64,000 nucleotides of DNA from CAVRQM01 sp963822705. GTDB lineage: Bacteria > Pseudomonadota > Alphaproteobacteria > Acetobacterales > Acetobacteraceae. Location of the stretch: the NCBI GenBank assembly GCA_963822705.1, contig CAWGIX010000012.1, positions 62,001-126,000 on the forward strand, read 5' to 3'. The translations under genes and the position numbers were made by a program. How positions within the stretch are numbered: the first letter of the stretch is position 1; every line of letters begins with the position of its first letter. Below the pieces are notes generated by a model that made no database searches, was not told where the DNA came from, and saw only the letters and a list, made by a program, of their open reading frames with translations. Positions 1 through 9,562 of this stretch are shown in pieces.

Positions 1-939
1 GCTACCGACGAGTAGGCGATCAGCTTTTTCATGTCGGTCTGGGCAAGTGCCACGAACGAGGTGTAAATCACCGCGATCACCGACAGCGCATAAATCAGCG
101 GTGCCAGGTGCGCCGAGGCTTGGGGCAGCATCGGCACCGAGAACCGCAGAAAACCGTAGGCTCCCATCTTCAGCAGCACGCCCGCCAAAATGACCGAGCC
201 GGCGGTCGGCGCCTCGACATGCGCGTCCGGCAACCAGGTGTGCACCGGCCACATCGGCACTTTTACCGAGAACGAGGCCAGGAAGGCGAGGAACAGCCAC
301 GTCTGCATCGCCGGCGGGAACGCGGTCTTGAACAGGGTCGGGATGTCGGTGGTACCGGCCACGTACCACATGGTCAGCAACGCCAATAGCATCAGGACCG
401 AGCCGGTCAGCGTGTAGAGAAAGAACTTTATCGCCGCATATACTCGCCGCGGGCCGCCCCAGACGCCGATGATGAGGTACATCGGAATCAGCACGCCCTC
501 GAAGAAAACGTAGAAGACCACGAAATCCAGCGCGCAGAACATGCCGACCATCATGGTCTCGAGCACGAGGAAGGCGATCATGTATTCGCGCACGCGGACG
601 CGGATCGCCTCCCAGGAGGCGAGAATGCAGATGGGCATGAGCACGGTGGAAAGCAGCACGAACAGGACCGAAATGCCGTCCACGCCCATGGAGTAGCCGA
701 TATGGTATTGCGGCATCCAATCCAGCCGCTCGACGAATTGGAAGTCCCCACTGGTGCGGTCGAAATCGACCCACAGCAGCACCGACAGCACGAACACGAC
801 CAGCGTGGTCCACAGCGCGGTCCAGCGCGCGTTGGACGCCACCGTCGCTTCGTCGCCACGCACCGCCATGATGATCCCAGCGCCGACCAGCGGGAGGAAG
901 GTGAGCAGGGAGAGAATCGGGGAAGCCGGCGGCGTTCAT
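1..939 (-). CDS. nuoM: NADH-quinone oxidoreductase subunit M (partial, frameshifted near start)
   Basis: Membrane-arm, antiporter-like proton-pumping subunit of complex I. The minus-strand translation gives the proton-antiporter core, including the motifs WLPDAHVEAPTAGSVILAG and DMKKLIAYSSVA, and runs off the left edge, so the C-terminal part is missing. The start ATG (complement of 937-939) gives MNAAGFP, but the conserved continuation ILSLLTFLPLVGAG is in another frame. One extra base in the G run at 919-922 explains the switch; without it the N-terminus reads MNAAGFPILSLL as expected. The gene starts just after the nuoL stop, as in a nuo operon. The frameshift is probably a sequencing error because the rest is intact. 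Confidence 0.93.
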   Translation of the reverse strand, partial: MNAAGFPDSLPAHLPPAGRRWDHHGGAWRRSDGGVQRALDRAVDHAGRVRAVGAAVGRFRPHQWGLPIRRAAGLDAAIPYRLLHGRGRHFGPVRAAFHRAHAHLHSRLLGGDPRPRARIHDRLPRARDHDGRHVLRAGFRGLLRFLRGRADSDVPHHRRLGRPAASICGDKVLSLHADRLGPDAIGVADHVVRGRYHRHPDPVQDRVPAGDADVAVPRLPGLVLGKSADVAGAHLVAGRACRGADRRLGHFGGRAAEDGSLRFSAVLGADAAPSLGAPGTADLCAVGDRGDLHLVRGTCPDRHEKADRLLVGS

Positions 940-949
940 GGCAGCGACC

Positions 950-2884
950 CTACCGCAGGAACAGCAGATAGATGCTGACCAGCGCGACCAAGCCGATCAG
1001 CATGGTGAATGCGTAGACGGCGATCGACCCGGTCTGGATTTTCACCACCTGCGAGGCGCCGCCCGCGGTCAGTGACGCCGCGCCGTTCGGAATGCCATCA
1101 ATGATCTTTGCGTCACCTACCTGCCACAGCTCGCGTGCGAGCCAGTTGTACGGACGCACGATCGTCCTGTCGTACAGCTCGTCGAAATACCACTTGTTGA
1201 GCACGAACCGATATCCGGCCGGGAACGCGGCGGCGAGACGCACCGGCAGGCCGGGCGAGAGCATGTAGAACCAATACGCAATGGCAATGCCGAGCAGGCC
1301 CACCACGCTCGGCGCGAAATGCACCCAATGCGGCACCTTGTCGATGCCGCCCAGCACGCTGTTCGTGGTCGCCACCTGGATCGATGCGCGCCAGAAATCG
1401 CGCCAATCAGCCCCGATCAGCTGCTCCCGGAGCGCGAAACCGGCGACCACCGCGCCGACGGCCAGCAGGATCAGCGGCACGGTCATCACCGGCGGACTTT
1501 CGTGGACGTGCTCCATGACGTGATGGTCGGCGCGCGGGCGGCCATGAAAGGTCATGATCAGCAGCCGCCAGGAGTAGAACGCAGTGAGCAGCGCCCCGAT
1601 CAACGTGCACCAAAAACCGTACTGGCCGATGCCGGTGTGCGAGGCCCAGGCTGCCTCGATGATCGCGTCCTTGCTGAAATAGCCCGAGAACGGAAACACG
1701 CCGGCCAGCGACAGATTGCCGATCCACATCATGGCGTAGGTGAGCGGGATCAGCCGCCACAAGCCACCCATCTTGCGCATGTCCTGCTCGCCGGAGACGG
1801 CGTGGATCACCGAACCGGCGGTGAGGAACAGCAGCGCCTTGAAGAAGGCGTGCGTCAGCAGGTGAAAGATCGAGGCCTGGTAGGCGCCCACTCCGGCGGC
1901 CACGAACATGTAGCCGAGCTGCGAGCAGGTGGAATAGGCGATCACCCGCTTGATGTCGAACTGGGCGCACCCGACGGTGGCGGCAAACAGGGCCGTGGTG
2001 GCGCCGATGAAGGTTACGAATGTCAGCGCGCCCGGCGCGAAGTCGAACAGCGGCGACATGCGCGACACCAGGAACACGCCGGCCGTCACCATGGTCGCGG
2101 CATGGATCAGGGCGGAAACCGGCGTGGGGCCCTCCATGGCGTCGGGCAGCCATACGTGCAGGCCGATCTGCGCCGACTTGCCCATCGCACCGATGAACAG
2201 CAGCACCCCGATCACCTCGTACGCGCGCCAGGTGCCGAGACCCGGGACCGTGTACACATCGTTCATGTGTTGCGGGATGCCGGCAAAAATGTCGCCGAAC
2301 TGGATCGAGCCGAACTGGAAGAACACCAGCGCGATGCCGACCGCAAAGAACAGGTCGCCGACGCGATTGACGATGAACGCCTTCATCGCCGCGTCGTTGG
2401 CCGATTTCTTGAAATACCAGTAACCGATGAGCAGGTAGCTCATCAGTCCGACGCCTTCCCATCCGAAGAACAATTGCAGCAGGTTGTCGGCCGTCACCAG
2501 CATGAGCATGGCGAACGAGAACAGCGACAGGTAGCTGAAGAACCGCCATGTCCCCGTTTCGTGGCTCATGTAGCCGACGCTGTAGATATGGATCAGGGTG
2601 GCAACGGTGGTGACCATGGCCACCATCACCGCCGACAGCGGGTCGTAGCGCAGCGCCCAGGCAGCGTGGAACGTGCCGACATCGAACCAGGTGCCGAGCG
2701 AGACGGTGCCGGTGTCCGATCCCTCGTAGACCAGCTGCACGAACGCGGACACGCCGCAGATCGAAGCCAGGATCATCAGCAGTATGGTAATCGCCTGGGC
2801 CGCGCGGTCGCCGATCTGGCGGCCCAGCAGCAACGTAACGGCCGATCCCAGCAGCGGCGAAAAGACCGCGACGGCATAGAGCAT
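950..2884 (-). CDS. nuoL: NADH-quinone oxidoreductase subunit L
   Basis: Largest proton-pumping membrane subunit of complex I, 644 residues, the normal family length. It is almost entirely hydrophobic with more than a dozen predicted transmembrane helices. Visible landmarks are FFGWEGVGLMSYLLIGYW near residue 140, the antiporter core HVWLPDAMEGPTPVSALIHAA near residue 245, and a long C-terminal region that matches the lateral helix and final membrane segment. It lies 9 bases downstream of nuoK in the operon and is intact in one frame. Confidence 0.98.
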   Translation of the reverse strand: MLYAVAVFSPLLGSAVTLLLGRQIGDRAAQAITILLMILASICGVSAFVQLVYEGSDTGTVSLGTWFDVGTFHAAWALRYDPLSAVMVAMVTTVATLIHIYSVGYMSHETGTWRFFSYLSLFSFAMLMLVTADNLLQLFFGWEGVGLMSYLLIGYWYFKKSANDAAMKAFIVNRVGDLFFAVGIALVFFQFGSIQFGDIFAGIPQHMNDVYTVPGLGTWRAYEVIGVLLFIGAMGKSAQIGLHVWLPDAMEGPTPVSALIHAATMVTAGVFLVSRMSPLFDFAPGALTFVTFIGATTALFAATVGCAQFDIKRVIAYSTCSQLGYMFVAAGVGAYQASIFHLLTHAFFKALLFLTAGSVIHAVSGEQDMRKMGGLWRLIPLTYAMMWIGNLSLAGVFPFSGYFSKDAIIEAAWASHTGIGQYGFWCTLIGALLTAFYSWRLLIMTFHGRPRADHHVMEHVHESPPVMTVPLILLAVGAVVAGFALREQLIGADWRDFWRASIQVATTNSVLGGIDKVPHWVHFAPSVVGLLGIAIAYWFYMLSPGLPVRLAAAFPAGYRFVLNKWYFDELYDRTIVRPYNWLARELWQVGDAKIIDGIPNGAASLTAGGASQVVKIQTGSIAVYAFTMLIGLVALVSIYLLFLR

Positions 2885-2893
2885 TTTCGGTGC

Positions 2894-3202
2894 TCAGCCT
2901 TTCATCAGGTTCACGTCCTCGACCTCGATCGAGCCGCGATTGCGGAAATACACCACCACGATGGCCAGCCCGATCGCCGCCTCGGCGGCGGCGACGGTCA
3001 GCACGAACATCGCGAACATCTGCCCCACCAGGTCGTCCAGAGCAGCCGAGAACGCCACCAGATTGAGGTTGACCGAGAGCAGGATCAGCTCGATGGAAAC
3101 CAGGATGATGATGACGTTCTTGCGGTTGAGGAAAATGCCGAAAACGCCCAGCACGAGCAGGATCGCGCTGACCGCCAGATAGTGGCCGAGCCCGACCTGC
3201 AC
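2894..3202 (-). CDS. nuoK: NADH-quinone oxidoreductase subunit K
   Basis: Small membrane subunit of complex I, 102 residues, the usual length. Three transmembrane helices are visible. The second carries the glutamate in IELILLSVNLNLV and the third the glutamate in AAAEAAIGLAIVV, residues known in the family to be important for proton transfer. It sits between nuoJ (3 bases upstream) and nuoL (9 bases downstream), so it is translated as part of the same transcript. Confidence 0.98.
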   Translation of the reverse strand: MQVGLGHYLAVSAILLVLGVFGIFLNRKNVIIILVSIELILLSVNLNLVAFSAALDDLVGQMFAMFVLTVAAAEAAIGLAIVVVYFRNRGSIEVEDVNLMKG

Positions 3203-3205
3203 CGC

Positions 3206-3922
3206 TCAGTGCTCCCGGCTGTCGTGGGCGTGGCCTTGGATTTCCACCGCTTCGGCCACCGCCTGTCGCTCCTCCACGATCGGCCGCAGAATGCCCAAGG
3301 TATCGATGCCGGCGCCGAGCGGCGCGTGCACCATCGCCAATGTTTCGGCCGGCAGGCGCGCGACCTGCCGCGCTATGCTTTGTCGCCGCGCCATGGCCGC
3401 GGGCACCTCGCCGCGCTCGCGCAGCGTGAGCACGATGGCGCCGATCATGGCGATCAGCAGGATGACGCCGGCGGCCTGGAACAAAAACATGTAGTCGGTG
3501 TAGATCATCTGGCCGAGCTGGGCGGTGTTGTGCACACCCATGGCGCGCGGCGCCAGGCGCAGCGTGAGCGCCGACGGCGCAAAACGCCAGCCGCCGAGCA
3601 CGATCCCCAGCTCGATCAGCAGCACCACGCCCACGGTGGCGCCGACCGGCAAGTAGCGCTGAAAGCCCTCGCGCAGCTCGGCAAAGTTGATGTCGAGCAT
3701 CATCACCACGAACAGGAACAGCACGGCGACCGCACCCACGTAGACGATCACCAGAATCATCGCCAGAAACTCGGCGCCGGCCAGCAGGAACAGGGCGGCG
3801 GCGTTGAAGAACGCCAGAATCAGGAACAGCACGGAGTGTACGGGATTGCGCGCGCTGACCACCATGGCCGCCGAGACGAGCAGGACGAAGGCGAAGACGT
3901 AGAAGGCGATGCTGGCGATCAT
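3206..3922 (-). CDS. nuoJ: NADH-quinone oxidoreductase subunit J
   Basis: Membrane subunit of complex I with five predicted helices. The conserved core ARNPVHSVLFLILAFFNAA is followed by GAEFLAMILVIVYVGAVAVLFLFVVMML. The ATG at 3922 gives MIASIAFYVFAF, the usual family N-terminus, and a protein of 238 residues. An upstream ATG at 3991 overlaps the nuoI stop in an ATGA arrangement and would add 23 residues; neither has a clear ribosome-binding site. The C-terminal tail after the last helix is longer than usual and polar. Because of the frameshift in nuoI, one continuous open frame runs from the nuoI start into nuoJ; that fusion is not real. Confidence 0.94.
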   Translation of the reverse strand: MIASIAFYVFAFVLLVSAAMVVSARNPVHSVLFLILAFFNAAALFLLAGAEFLAMILVIVYVGAVAVLFLFVVMMLDINFAELREGFQRYLPVGATVGVVLLIELGIVLGGWRFAPSALTLRLAPRAMGVHNTAQLGQMIYTDYMFLFQAAGVILLIAMIGAIVLTLRERGEVPAAMARRQSIARQVARLPAETLAMVHAPLGAGIDTLGILRPIVEERQAVAEAVEIQGHAHDSREH

Positions 3923-3987
3923 GGCGGGACGAAACCCAACATTCGGGCGTGCGCCCCGCGAAATCGAAACGGATTGGGGAAAAACAC

Positions 3988-4477
3988 TCATCGATACGGT
4001 GCGTCCAGTTCCAGGCGCCGCGCCAGCGCCGGTTCCCAGCGGTCGCCGTTCGCCAGCAGCTTGCCCTTGTCGTACAGTAGTTCTTCCCGCGTTTCCGTGG
4101 CGAACTCGAAATTCGGTCCCTCGACGATCGCGTCCACCGGGCAGGACTCCTCGCACAGGCCGCAATAGATGCATTTCGTCATGTCGATATCGTAGCGCGT
4201 GGTGCGGCGGCTGCCGTCCGGACGGGCGCTCCGATTCGATGGTGATGGCCTGGGCCGGGCAGACCGCCTCGCACAGCTTGCAGGCGATGCAGCGCTCCTC
4301 GCCGTTCGGATAGCGGCGCAGGGCGTGCTCGCCCTTGAAGCGAGGGCTGATCGGGTTTTTTTCGTACGGATAGTTCAGCGTCGCCTTGGGCCTGAAGAAG
4401 TAGCGCAGGGTCAGCGCCATGCCCTGCAGCAGCTCGCTCAAGAGCAGGGTGCGCGCGGTGCGATCGAGGAACGCCAT
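3988..4477 (-). CDS. nuoI: NADH-quinone oxidoreductase subunit I (frameshifted)
   Basis: Peripheral subunit of complex I that holds two [4Fe-4S] clusters, N6a and N6b. The N-terminal part reads MAFLDRTARTLLLSELLQGM and contains the first ferredoxin motif CIACKLCEAVCP. The second motif, CIYCGLCEESCP, lies in a different frame, ending at 3988. One surplus base near 4224-4228 accounts for the switch between ITIESE and RPDGSRRTTRYDIDM. With that base removed the protein is about 162 residues, the normal size. Both cluster motifs are intact, so the gene is probably functional and the shift an error. Confidence 0.95.
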
Positions 4478-4541
4478 TCAGCGAGCCTCCCGGTTCGGGC
4501 GCGGCATAGCGTGCGCACGGTGCGGCATCAAGCGGTGCCCA

Positions 4542-5552
4542 CTACGCAACACGGGGCAGCCAGCCCATGGCCAGCAGCACGCCCGCGGTGATGACCAGCC
4601 AAACCAGCGAGGCGGGCAAGAACACTTTCCAACCCAGGCGCATCAGCTGGTCGTAACGGAAGCGCGGGAACGTGCCGCGCACCCAGATGAACACGAACAG
4701 GCAAAAACACACTTTCAGCGCGAACCACAGCACCGCAAGCTGCGGCAGGATGCCGAACGGCCCGAGCCAGCCGCCCAGGAACAGGATGGTGGTCATCGCC
4801 GACATGAAAATCATGTTCATGTATTCGCCGAGGAAGAACAGCGCGAACGCCATGGCGCCGTATTCGACGAAAAACCCCGCCACGATCTCGCTCTCGCCTT
4901 CCGGCAGGTCGAACGGCGAGCGGTTGGTCTCGGCCAGGGTGGAAATGAAGAAGATCACGAACATCGGCAGCAGCGGCAGACAGAACCAGACGTGGCGCTG
5001 CGCCAGCACGATGTCGTTCAGGTTCAGGCTGCCCACACATAGCAGCACGGTGACGATCACGAAGCCCATCGAGACTTCGTAGGACACCATCTGCGCCGCC
5101 GAGCGCATGGCACCCAAGAACGCGTATTTCGAGTTGCTGGCCCAGCCGGCGATGATGATGCCGTAGACGCCCAGACTGCTGATGGCGAACAGGTACAGCA
5201 CACCGACATTGATGTCGGCCACGGCCCAGCCGTTGTTGACCGGGATCACCGCCCAGGCGATCGCCGCCAGGCCGAAGGTCAGCATCGGCGCCATCAGGAA
5301 CAGGTAGCGATTGGCCCCTTCCGGGATCACCGTCTCCTTCATGATCATTTTTATGGCATCGGCGAACGGCTGGAACAGCCCGAACGGTCCCACAACGTTC
5401 GGCCCTTTGCGCAGCTGGATCGCTGCCAGCACACGCCGCTCGGCCAGCGTGAGGTAGGCCATGCCGATCAGCACCGGCACGAGAATAGCCAGCGCTTCGG
5501 CCACGGTGAGGATGGTGATGCCGACCGCGTTTTCGTGGAAGAATCCGTGCAT
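4542..5552 (-). CDS. nuoH: NADH-quinone oxidoreductase subunit H
   Basis: Membrane subunit at the junction of the two arms of complex I, forming part of the quinone channel. The 336-residue protein has about eight helices and family landmarks: YLTLAERRVLAAIQLRKGPN near residue 35, ETNRSPFDLPEGESEIVAGFFVEY near residue 210, and RGTFPRFRYDQLMRLGWK near the C-terminus. It follows nuoG by 3 bases and precedes nuoI by 64 bases. Intact. Confidence 0.98.
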   Translation of the reverse strand: MHGFFHENAVGITILTVAEALAILVPVLIGMAYLTLAERRVLAAIQLRKGPNVVGPFGLFQPFADAIKMIMKETVIPEGANRYLFLMAPMLTFGLAAIAWAVIPVNNGWAVADINVGVLYLFAISSLGVYGIIIAGWASNSKYAFLGAMRSAAQMVSYEVSMGFVIVTVLLCVGSLNLNDIVLAQRHVWFCLPLLPMFVIFFISTLAETNRSPFDLPEGESEIVAGFFVEYGAMAFALFFLGEYMNMIFMSAMTTILFLGGWLGPFGILPQLAVLWFALKVCFCLFVFIWVRGTFPRFRYDQLMRLGWKVFLPASLVWLVITAGVLLAMGWLPRVA

Positions 5553-5555
5553 CGC

Positions 5556-7598
5556 CTACTCCGCGGCCATCGGCATCGGCGAGATTTCGGCCACGCAGGC
5601 GGCCATGGTGGGACTGGCGCGGCTGATCGGGTCGGTCTGGTAGTAGGTATCGAACCACGGACGCAACGGCACCGAACCGTCGACCGCGCCAGCGTCCGCT
5701 GGACCAGTGGTATCCGAACAGCCGAATCGCGGCAGAATGCCGACGCGCGCAAACACCGGATTTTGCTGCTCCAGCCGCGCCCGCAACTGCTCCATGCTGT
5801 CGTACGGCAGAGGCCTACCGATATGGGCGGAGAAGGCGCGCAGGATGCGCCAGTCTTCGCGCGCCTCCCCGGGAGGATGCACGGCCAAAAAACCGCGCTG
5901 CACGCGGCCCTCGGTGTTCACATAGGTGCCGTTCTTTTCCGTGTAGGCGGCGCCCGGCAGGATTACGTCGGCGCGCGCGGCACCGCGGTCGCCATGGTGG
6001 CCCTGGTAGACCACAAAGGTCTTTGCGCCGACGCGAGAAACGTCGAACTCGTCGGCGCCGAGCAGCCATAGAACATCCACACCACCGCCCAGCATCTGCT
6101 GCAAATTTTTGCCGCCGGGGCCGGGCAGGAAAGCCAGATCAAGCGCACCGACACGGGACGCGGCCGTGTGCAGCACGCTGAAGCCGTGCCATTCCGGCGT
6201 TAGCATGCCGTGCTCCGCCGCGAGCCGCCACGCCGCCGCCAGCACCGCGGCGCCGTCCGGCCGGGCGAGCGCCGCCTGGCCCATGACGATCATCGGCCGC
6301 TTTGCGGCGGCCAGCAGGTCGGCGAAGGCGCCGAGATCGGATAACGCGGCGGGGCCGTCGCCCAGGTGCTCGTAGGGGTAGGTCAGTTCGGCGGCAGAAC
6401 CGATCAGGGCGATGGGAACATGCGCCTGCAGCCAGCGCTTGCGGATGCGCGCATTCAGCACCGGCGCCTCGCGGCGCGGATTGGTGCCGACCAGCAACAG
6501 CGCATCCGCCTCCTCGATGCCGGCAATCGAGGTGTTGAAGGTGTAGAAATCGCGCCGCGCGATGTCGTAGTGCTCGCCTTCCTGCCGACAGTCGAGATTG
6601 TGCGAACCGAGTGCCGCCATCAGGTCTTTTAGCGCCAACATGCTCTCGGCATCGGCGAGATTGCCGGCGACGGCGCCGATCCGCTCGCCTGGCACGCCTT
6701 GCAGACGATCGGCGATGGCGGCAAAAGCCTCGTCCCAGGTCGCCGCGACGAGGCGGCCGTTGCGGCGCACCCAGCACCGGTCGAGCCGGCGGCGTTTCAG
6801 CCCGTCGATGGCGTGGCGCGACTTGTCGCCGAGCCATTCCTCGTTGACCTCCTCGTTGATGCGCGGCAGCACGCGCAGCACCTCCGGTCCGCGCGAATCG
6901 ATGCGGATATTGCAGCCCATCCCGTCCAGCACGTCCACGCTGTCCGTCTTGCGCAGCTCCCATGGACGCGAGATGAAGGCGTAGGGTTTTGCAGTCAGCG
7001 CGCCGACCGGGCAGATATCAACCAGATTGCCGGACAATTCCGAGGACAGCGCACGTTCCACATACGTGGTGATCTCCATGTTCTCGCTGCGCGCCACGGC
7101 GCCGAGCTCCGGCACTCCGGCAATCTCGGCGGCGAAGCGGATGCAGCGCGTGCACTGGATGCAGCGGGTCATCACGGTCTTGACGATCGGGCCGAGATAC
7201 TTGTCCTTGACCGCCCGCTTGTTCTCGAGATAGCGCGTGTGGTCGCGGCCGTATCCCATGGCCTGATCCTGCAGATCGCACTCGCCGCCCTGGTCGCAGA
7301 TCGGGCAATCCAGCGGATGGTTGATCAGCAAGAATTCCATCACGCCGCGCCGCGCCGCGCGCACCATCGGACTGTCGGTGTAGACCACCATGCCGTCGGC
7401 CACCGGATAGCCGCAGGAAGCGACCGGTTTTGGCGCCTTCTCCACCTCGACCAGGCACATGCGGCAATTGCCGGCGATCGACAGGCGTTCGTGATAGCAG
7501 AACCGCGGCACTTCCCGGCCCGCCGCTTCGCAGGCCTGGATCAGGGCCGTGCCGTTAGGCACTTCGACCGGCACGCCGTCAATGGTGAGTTTGGGCAT
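5556..7598 (-). CDS. nuoG: NADH-quinone oxidoreductase subunit G
   Basis: Largest peripheral-arm subunit, 680 residues, the alphaproteobacterial/mitochondrial length. An N-terminal [2Fe-2S] ferredoxin domain has Cys34, Cys45, Cys48 and Cys62. It is followed by the HPLDCPICDQGGECDLQD segment that holds the next cluster and by the four-cysteine set in MTRCIQCTRCIRF and CPVG. The C-terminal two thirds is a molybdopterin-oxidoreductase-like domain that in this subunit is structural. Short junctions of 3 bases on both sides (nuoF, nuoH) indicate tight coupling. Confidence 0.98.
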   Translation of the reverse strand: MPKLTIDGVPVEVPNGTALIQACEAAGREVPRFCYHERLSIAGNCRMCLVEVEKAPKPVASCGYPVADGMVVYTDSPMVRAARRGVMEFLLINHPLDCPICDQGGECDLQDQAMGYGRDHTRYLENKRAVKDKYLGPIVKTVMTRCIQCTRCIRFAAEIAGVPELGAVARSENMEITTYVERALSSELSGNLVDICPVGALTAKPYAFISRPWELRKTDSVDVLDGMGCNIRIDSRGPEVLRVLPRINEEVNEEWLGDKSRHAIDGLKRRRLDRCWVRRNGRLVAATWDEAFAAIADRLQGVPGERIGAVAGNLADAESMLALKDLMAALGSHNLDCRQEGEHYDIARRDFYTFNTSIAGIEEADALLLVGTNPRREAPVLNARIRKRWLQAHVPIALIGSAAELTYPYEHLGDGPAALSDLGAFADLLAAAKRPMIVMGQAALARPDGAAVLAAAWRLAAEHGMLTPEWHGFSVLHTAASRVGALDLAFLPGPGGKNLQQMLGGGVDVLWLLGADEFDVSRVGAKTFVVYQGHHGDRGAARADVILPGAAYTEKNGTYVNTEGRVQRGFLAVHPPGEAREDWRILRAFSAHIGRPLPYDSMEQLRARLEQQNPVFARVGILPRFGCSDTTGPADAGAVDGSVPLRPWFDTYYQTDPISRASPTMAACVAEISPMPMAAE

Positions 7599-7601
7599 GC
7601 T

Positions 7602-8907
7602 CTATTCCGCCGCCAGGGCCATCGGAGCCGGCGCACTGCGTCGCTTGTAGGCGGCGATGCGCGCTTCCATCTCGGGGCGGAAATGACGGATGAGGCCCTG
7701 GATCGGCCAGGCCGCGGCGTCGCCGAGGGCGCAGATCGTGTGCCCCTCGATCTGCCGCGTCACCTGTTCCAGCACGTCTATCTCTTCCGGCTCCGCGCGG
7801 CCCTGCACCATGCGATACATCACCCGCATCATCCAGCCGCAGCCCTCCCGGCACGGCGTGCACTGGCCGCAGCTCTCGTGCTTGTAGAACTGCGACAGCC
7901 GGGCGATCGCGCGGATCACATCGGTGCTCTTGTCCATCACGATCACCGCCGCCGTGCCTAGGCCGCTCTTCACGTCGCGAAGGCTGTCGAAATCCATCAG
8001 CACCGTGTCGCACACGCTTTTGGGGATCAGCGGCACCGAGGCGCCCCCCGGAATGACCGCGAGCAGATTGTCCCAGCCGCCGCGCACGCCACCGCAATAG
8101 CGATCGATCAGCTCGCGCAGCGGAATCCCCAGTTCTTCCTCGACGTTGCACGGCTTGTTCACGTGGCCGCTGATGCAGAAGATCTTCTCGCCGGCATTCT
8201 TCGGCCGGCCCAGCGCGGAAAACCAGGCGGCACCACGGCGCAGAATGGTCGGCGCCACCGCGATCGATTCGACATTGTTCACCGTCGTCGGGCAGCCATA
8301 AAGCCCCACCGCCGCCGGAAACGGCGGCTTCATGCGCGGCAGGCCTTTCTTGCCTTCCAGGCTCTCCAGCATCGCCGTCTCTTCGCCGCAGATATAGGCA
8401 CCGGCACCCCGATGCAGATAAATGTCGAAATCCCAGCCTGAACCGCAGGCGATCGCGGCCGACCAGTCCCGCCTCATACGCCTCGTCGATGGCCGCCTGA
8501 AGATTGACCGCTTCGTTGTAAAACTCGCCGCGGATGTAGATGTAGCAGACATGCGCGCCCATGGCGAAGGAGGCCACCAGCGCTCCTTCGATCAGCTTGT
8601 GCGGATCGTGGCGCAGGATGTCCCGGTCCTTGCAGGTGCCGGGCTCGCTTTCGTCGGCATTGATGGTCAGATAGTGCGGTCGCTCGCCGATCGTCTTTGG
8701 CATGAACGACCATTTCATGCCGGTCGGGAAACCGGCGCCACCGCGGCCGCGCAATCCCGAAGCCTTCATCTCGTCGATGATCGCATCCCGCCCGCGCGCC
8801 AGAATGGCGGCCGTGCCGTCCCAGTCGCCGCGCGCCCTGGCCCCGGCCAGGCGCCAGTCGTGAATGCCGTACAGATTGGTAAAAATGCGGTCCCGGTCGC
8901 TCAGCAT
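7602..8907 (-). CDS. nuoF: NADH-quinone oxidoreductase subunit F (frameshifted)
   Basis: NADH- and FMN-binding subunit of complex I with the N3 [4Fe-4S] cluster. The first part, in the frame starting at 8907, shows the nucleotide-binding GLRGRGGAGFPTG and NADESEPGTCKDRDI motifs. The second part, in another frame, shows ACGSGWDFDIYLHRGAGAYICGEETA and the cluster motif ESCGQCTPCREG. One surplus base near 8450-8455, in GLVGRD/ACGSGW, joins the two. Corrected length is about 434 residues, normal for the family. Essential motifs are complete on both sides, which argues for a sequence error. Confidence 0.96.
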
Positions 8908-8911
8908 CGCT

Positions 8912-9559
8912 CTAGCGCCCCACTTCCAAAAGCGTGTTCGGGCCGCCCTCGGGCGCCGAAGTCTGCCGGCCGGCCATCGACCCTGGCGGCGGCAGTTTTT
9001 CGCCCCGCTTCAGCATCGACAGCAGGCGTTCGGTGCTCTCCGCGTCCAGGTCTTCGTAGAAATCGTCGTTGATCTGCAACATCGGCGCGTTCACGCAGGC
9101 GCCGAGGCACTCCACCTCGGTCATGGTGAACAGCCCGTCGGCACTGGTCTCGTGCCAGCCGCCGATGCCCGTGACCTTCCGGCACGCTGCCACCACGTCA
9201 TCAGACCCGCGCAGCCAGCACGGCGTCGTCGTGCATACCTGCAAATGCCAGCGGCCGATCGGCGCGGTGTTGAACATGGTATAGAAGGTGGCGACCTCGT
9301 AGACGCGCATCGGCGGCATGCCCAGGCGCGCGGCTACCGCGTCCATGCCGGCGCGCGGTACCCAGGCGCTGCCGGTCTGCCGCCCCATCTGCTTTTGCAC
9401 CTGGTAGAGCAGGGCCAGCACCGCGCTGGCCTGCCGCCCCGGCGGGTATTTCGCGATGTGGTGCTGCGCCGCCCGTTCGCTCTCCTCGTCGAAAGCGAAG
9501 TGCGCGGGCTGCGGGATTTCCTGACCGGTGGAACCGTCGCCGATGTTGTTCTCGGCCAT
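8912..9559 (-). CDS. nuoE: NADH-quinone oxidoreductase subunit E
   Basis: Peripheral subunit with a thioredoxin-like fold and the N1a [2Fe-2S] cluster; 215 residues. The four-cysteine pattern is visible in CTTTPCWLRG and VECLGACVNAP in the second half. The N-terminal segment FAFDEESERAAQHHIAKYP is the usual helical region. It lies 3 bases after nuoD and 4 bases before nuoF. Confidence 0.97.
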   Translation of the reverse strand: MAENNIGDGSTGQEIPQPAHFAFDEESERAAQHHIAKYPPGRQASAVLALLYQVQKQMGRQTGSAWVPRAGMDAVAARLGMPPMRVYEVATFYTMFNTAPIGRWHLQVCTTTPCWLRGSDDVVAACRKVTGIGGWHETSADGLFTMTEVECLGACVNAPMLQINDDFYEDLDAESTERLLSMLKRGEKLPPPGSMAGRQTSAPEGGPNTLLEVGR

Positions 9560-9562
9560 GCG

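Noticed and set aside
1319..4168. A 949-codon open frame on the plus strand, antisense to nuoL, nuoK, nuoJ and nuoI.
   Set aside because: Its product is His/Gln/Arg/Asp-rich without any domain, a typical shadow of GC-rich codon bias opposite hydrophobic genes. Similar antisense frames (6699-7961, 8864-10921, 54882-56429) were dropped for the same reason.
3206..4477. A single 423-codon frame that would fuse NuoI and NuoJ.
   Set aside because: The middle is out-of-frame nonsense; the second ferredoxin motif of NuoI is found in another frame, so this is a frameshift artefact.
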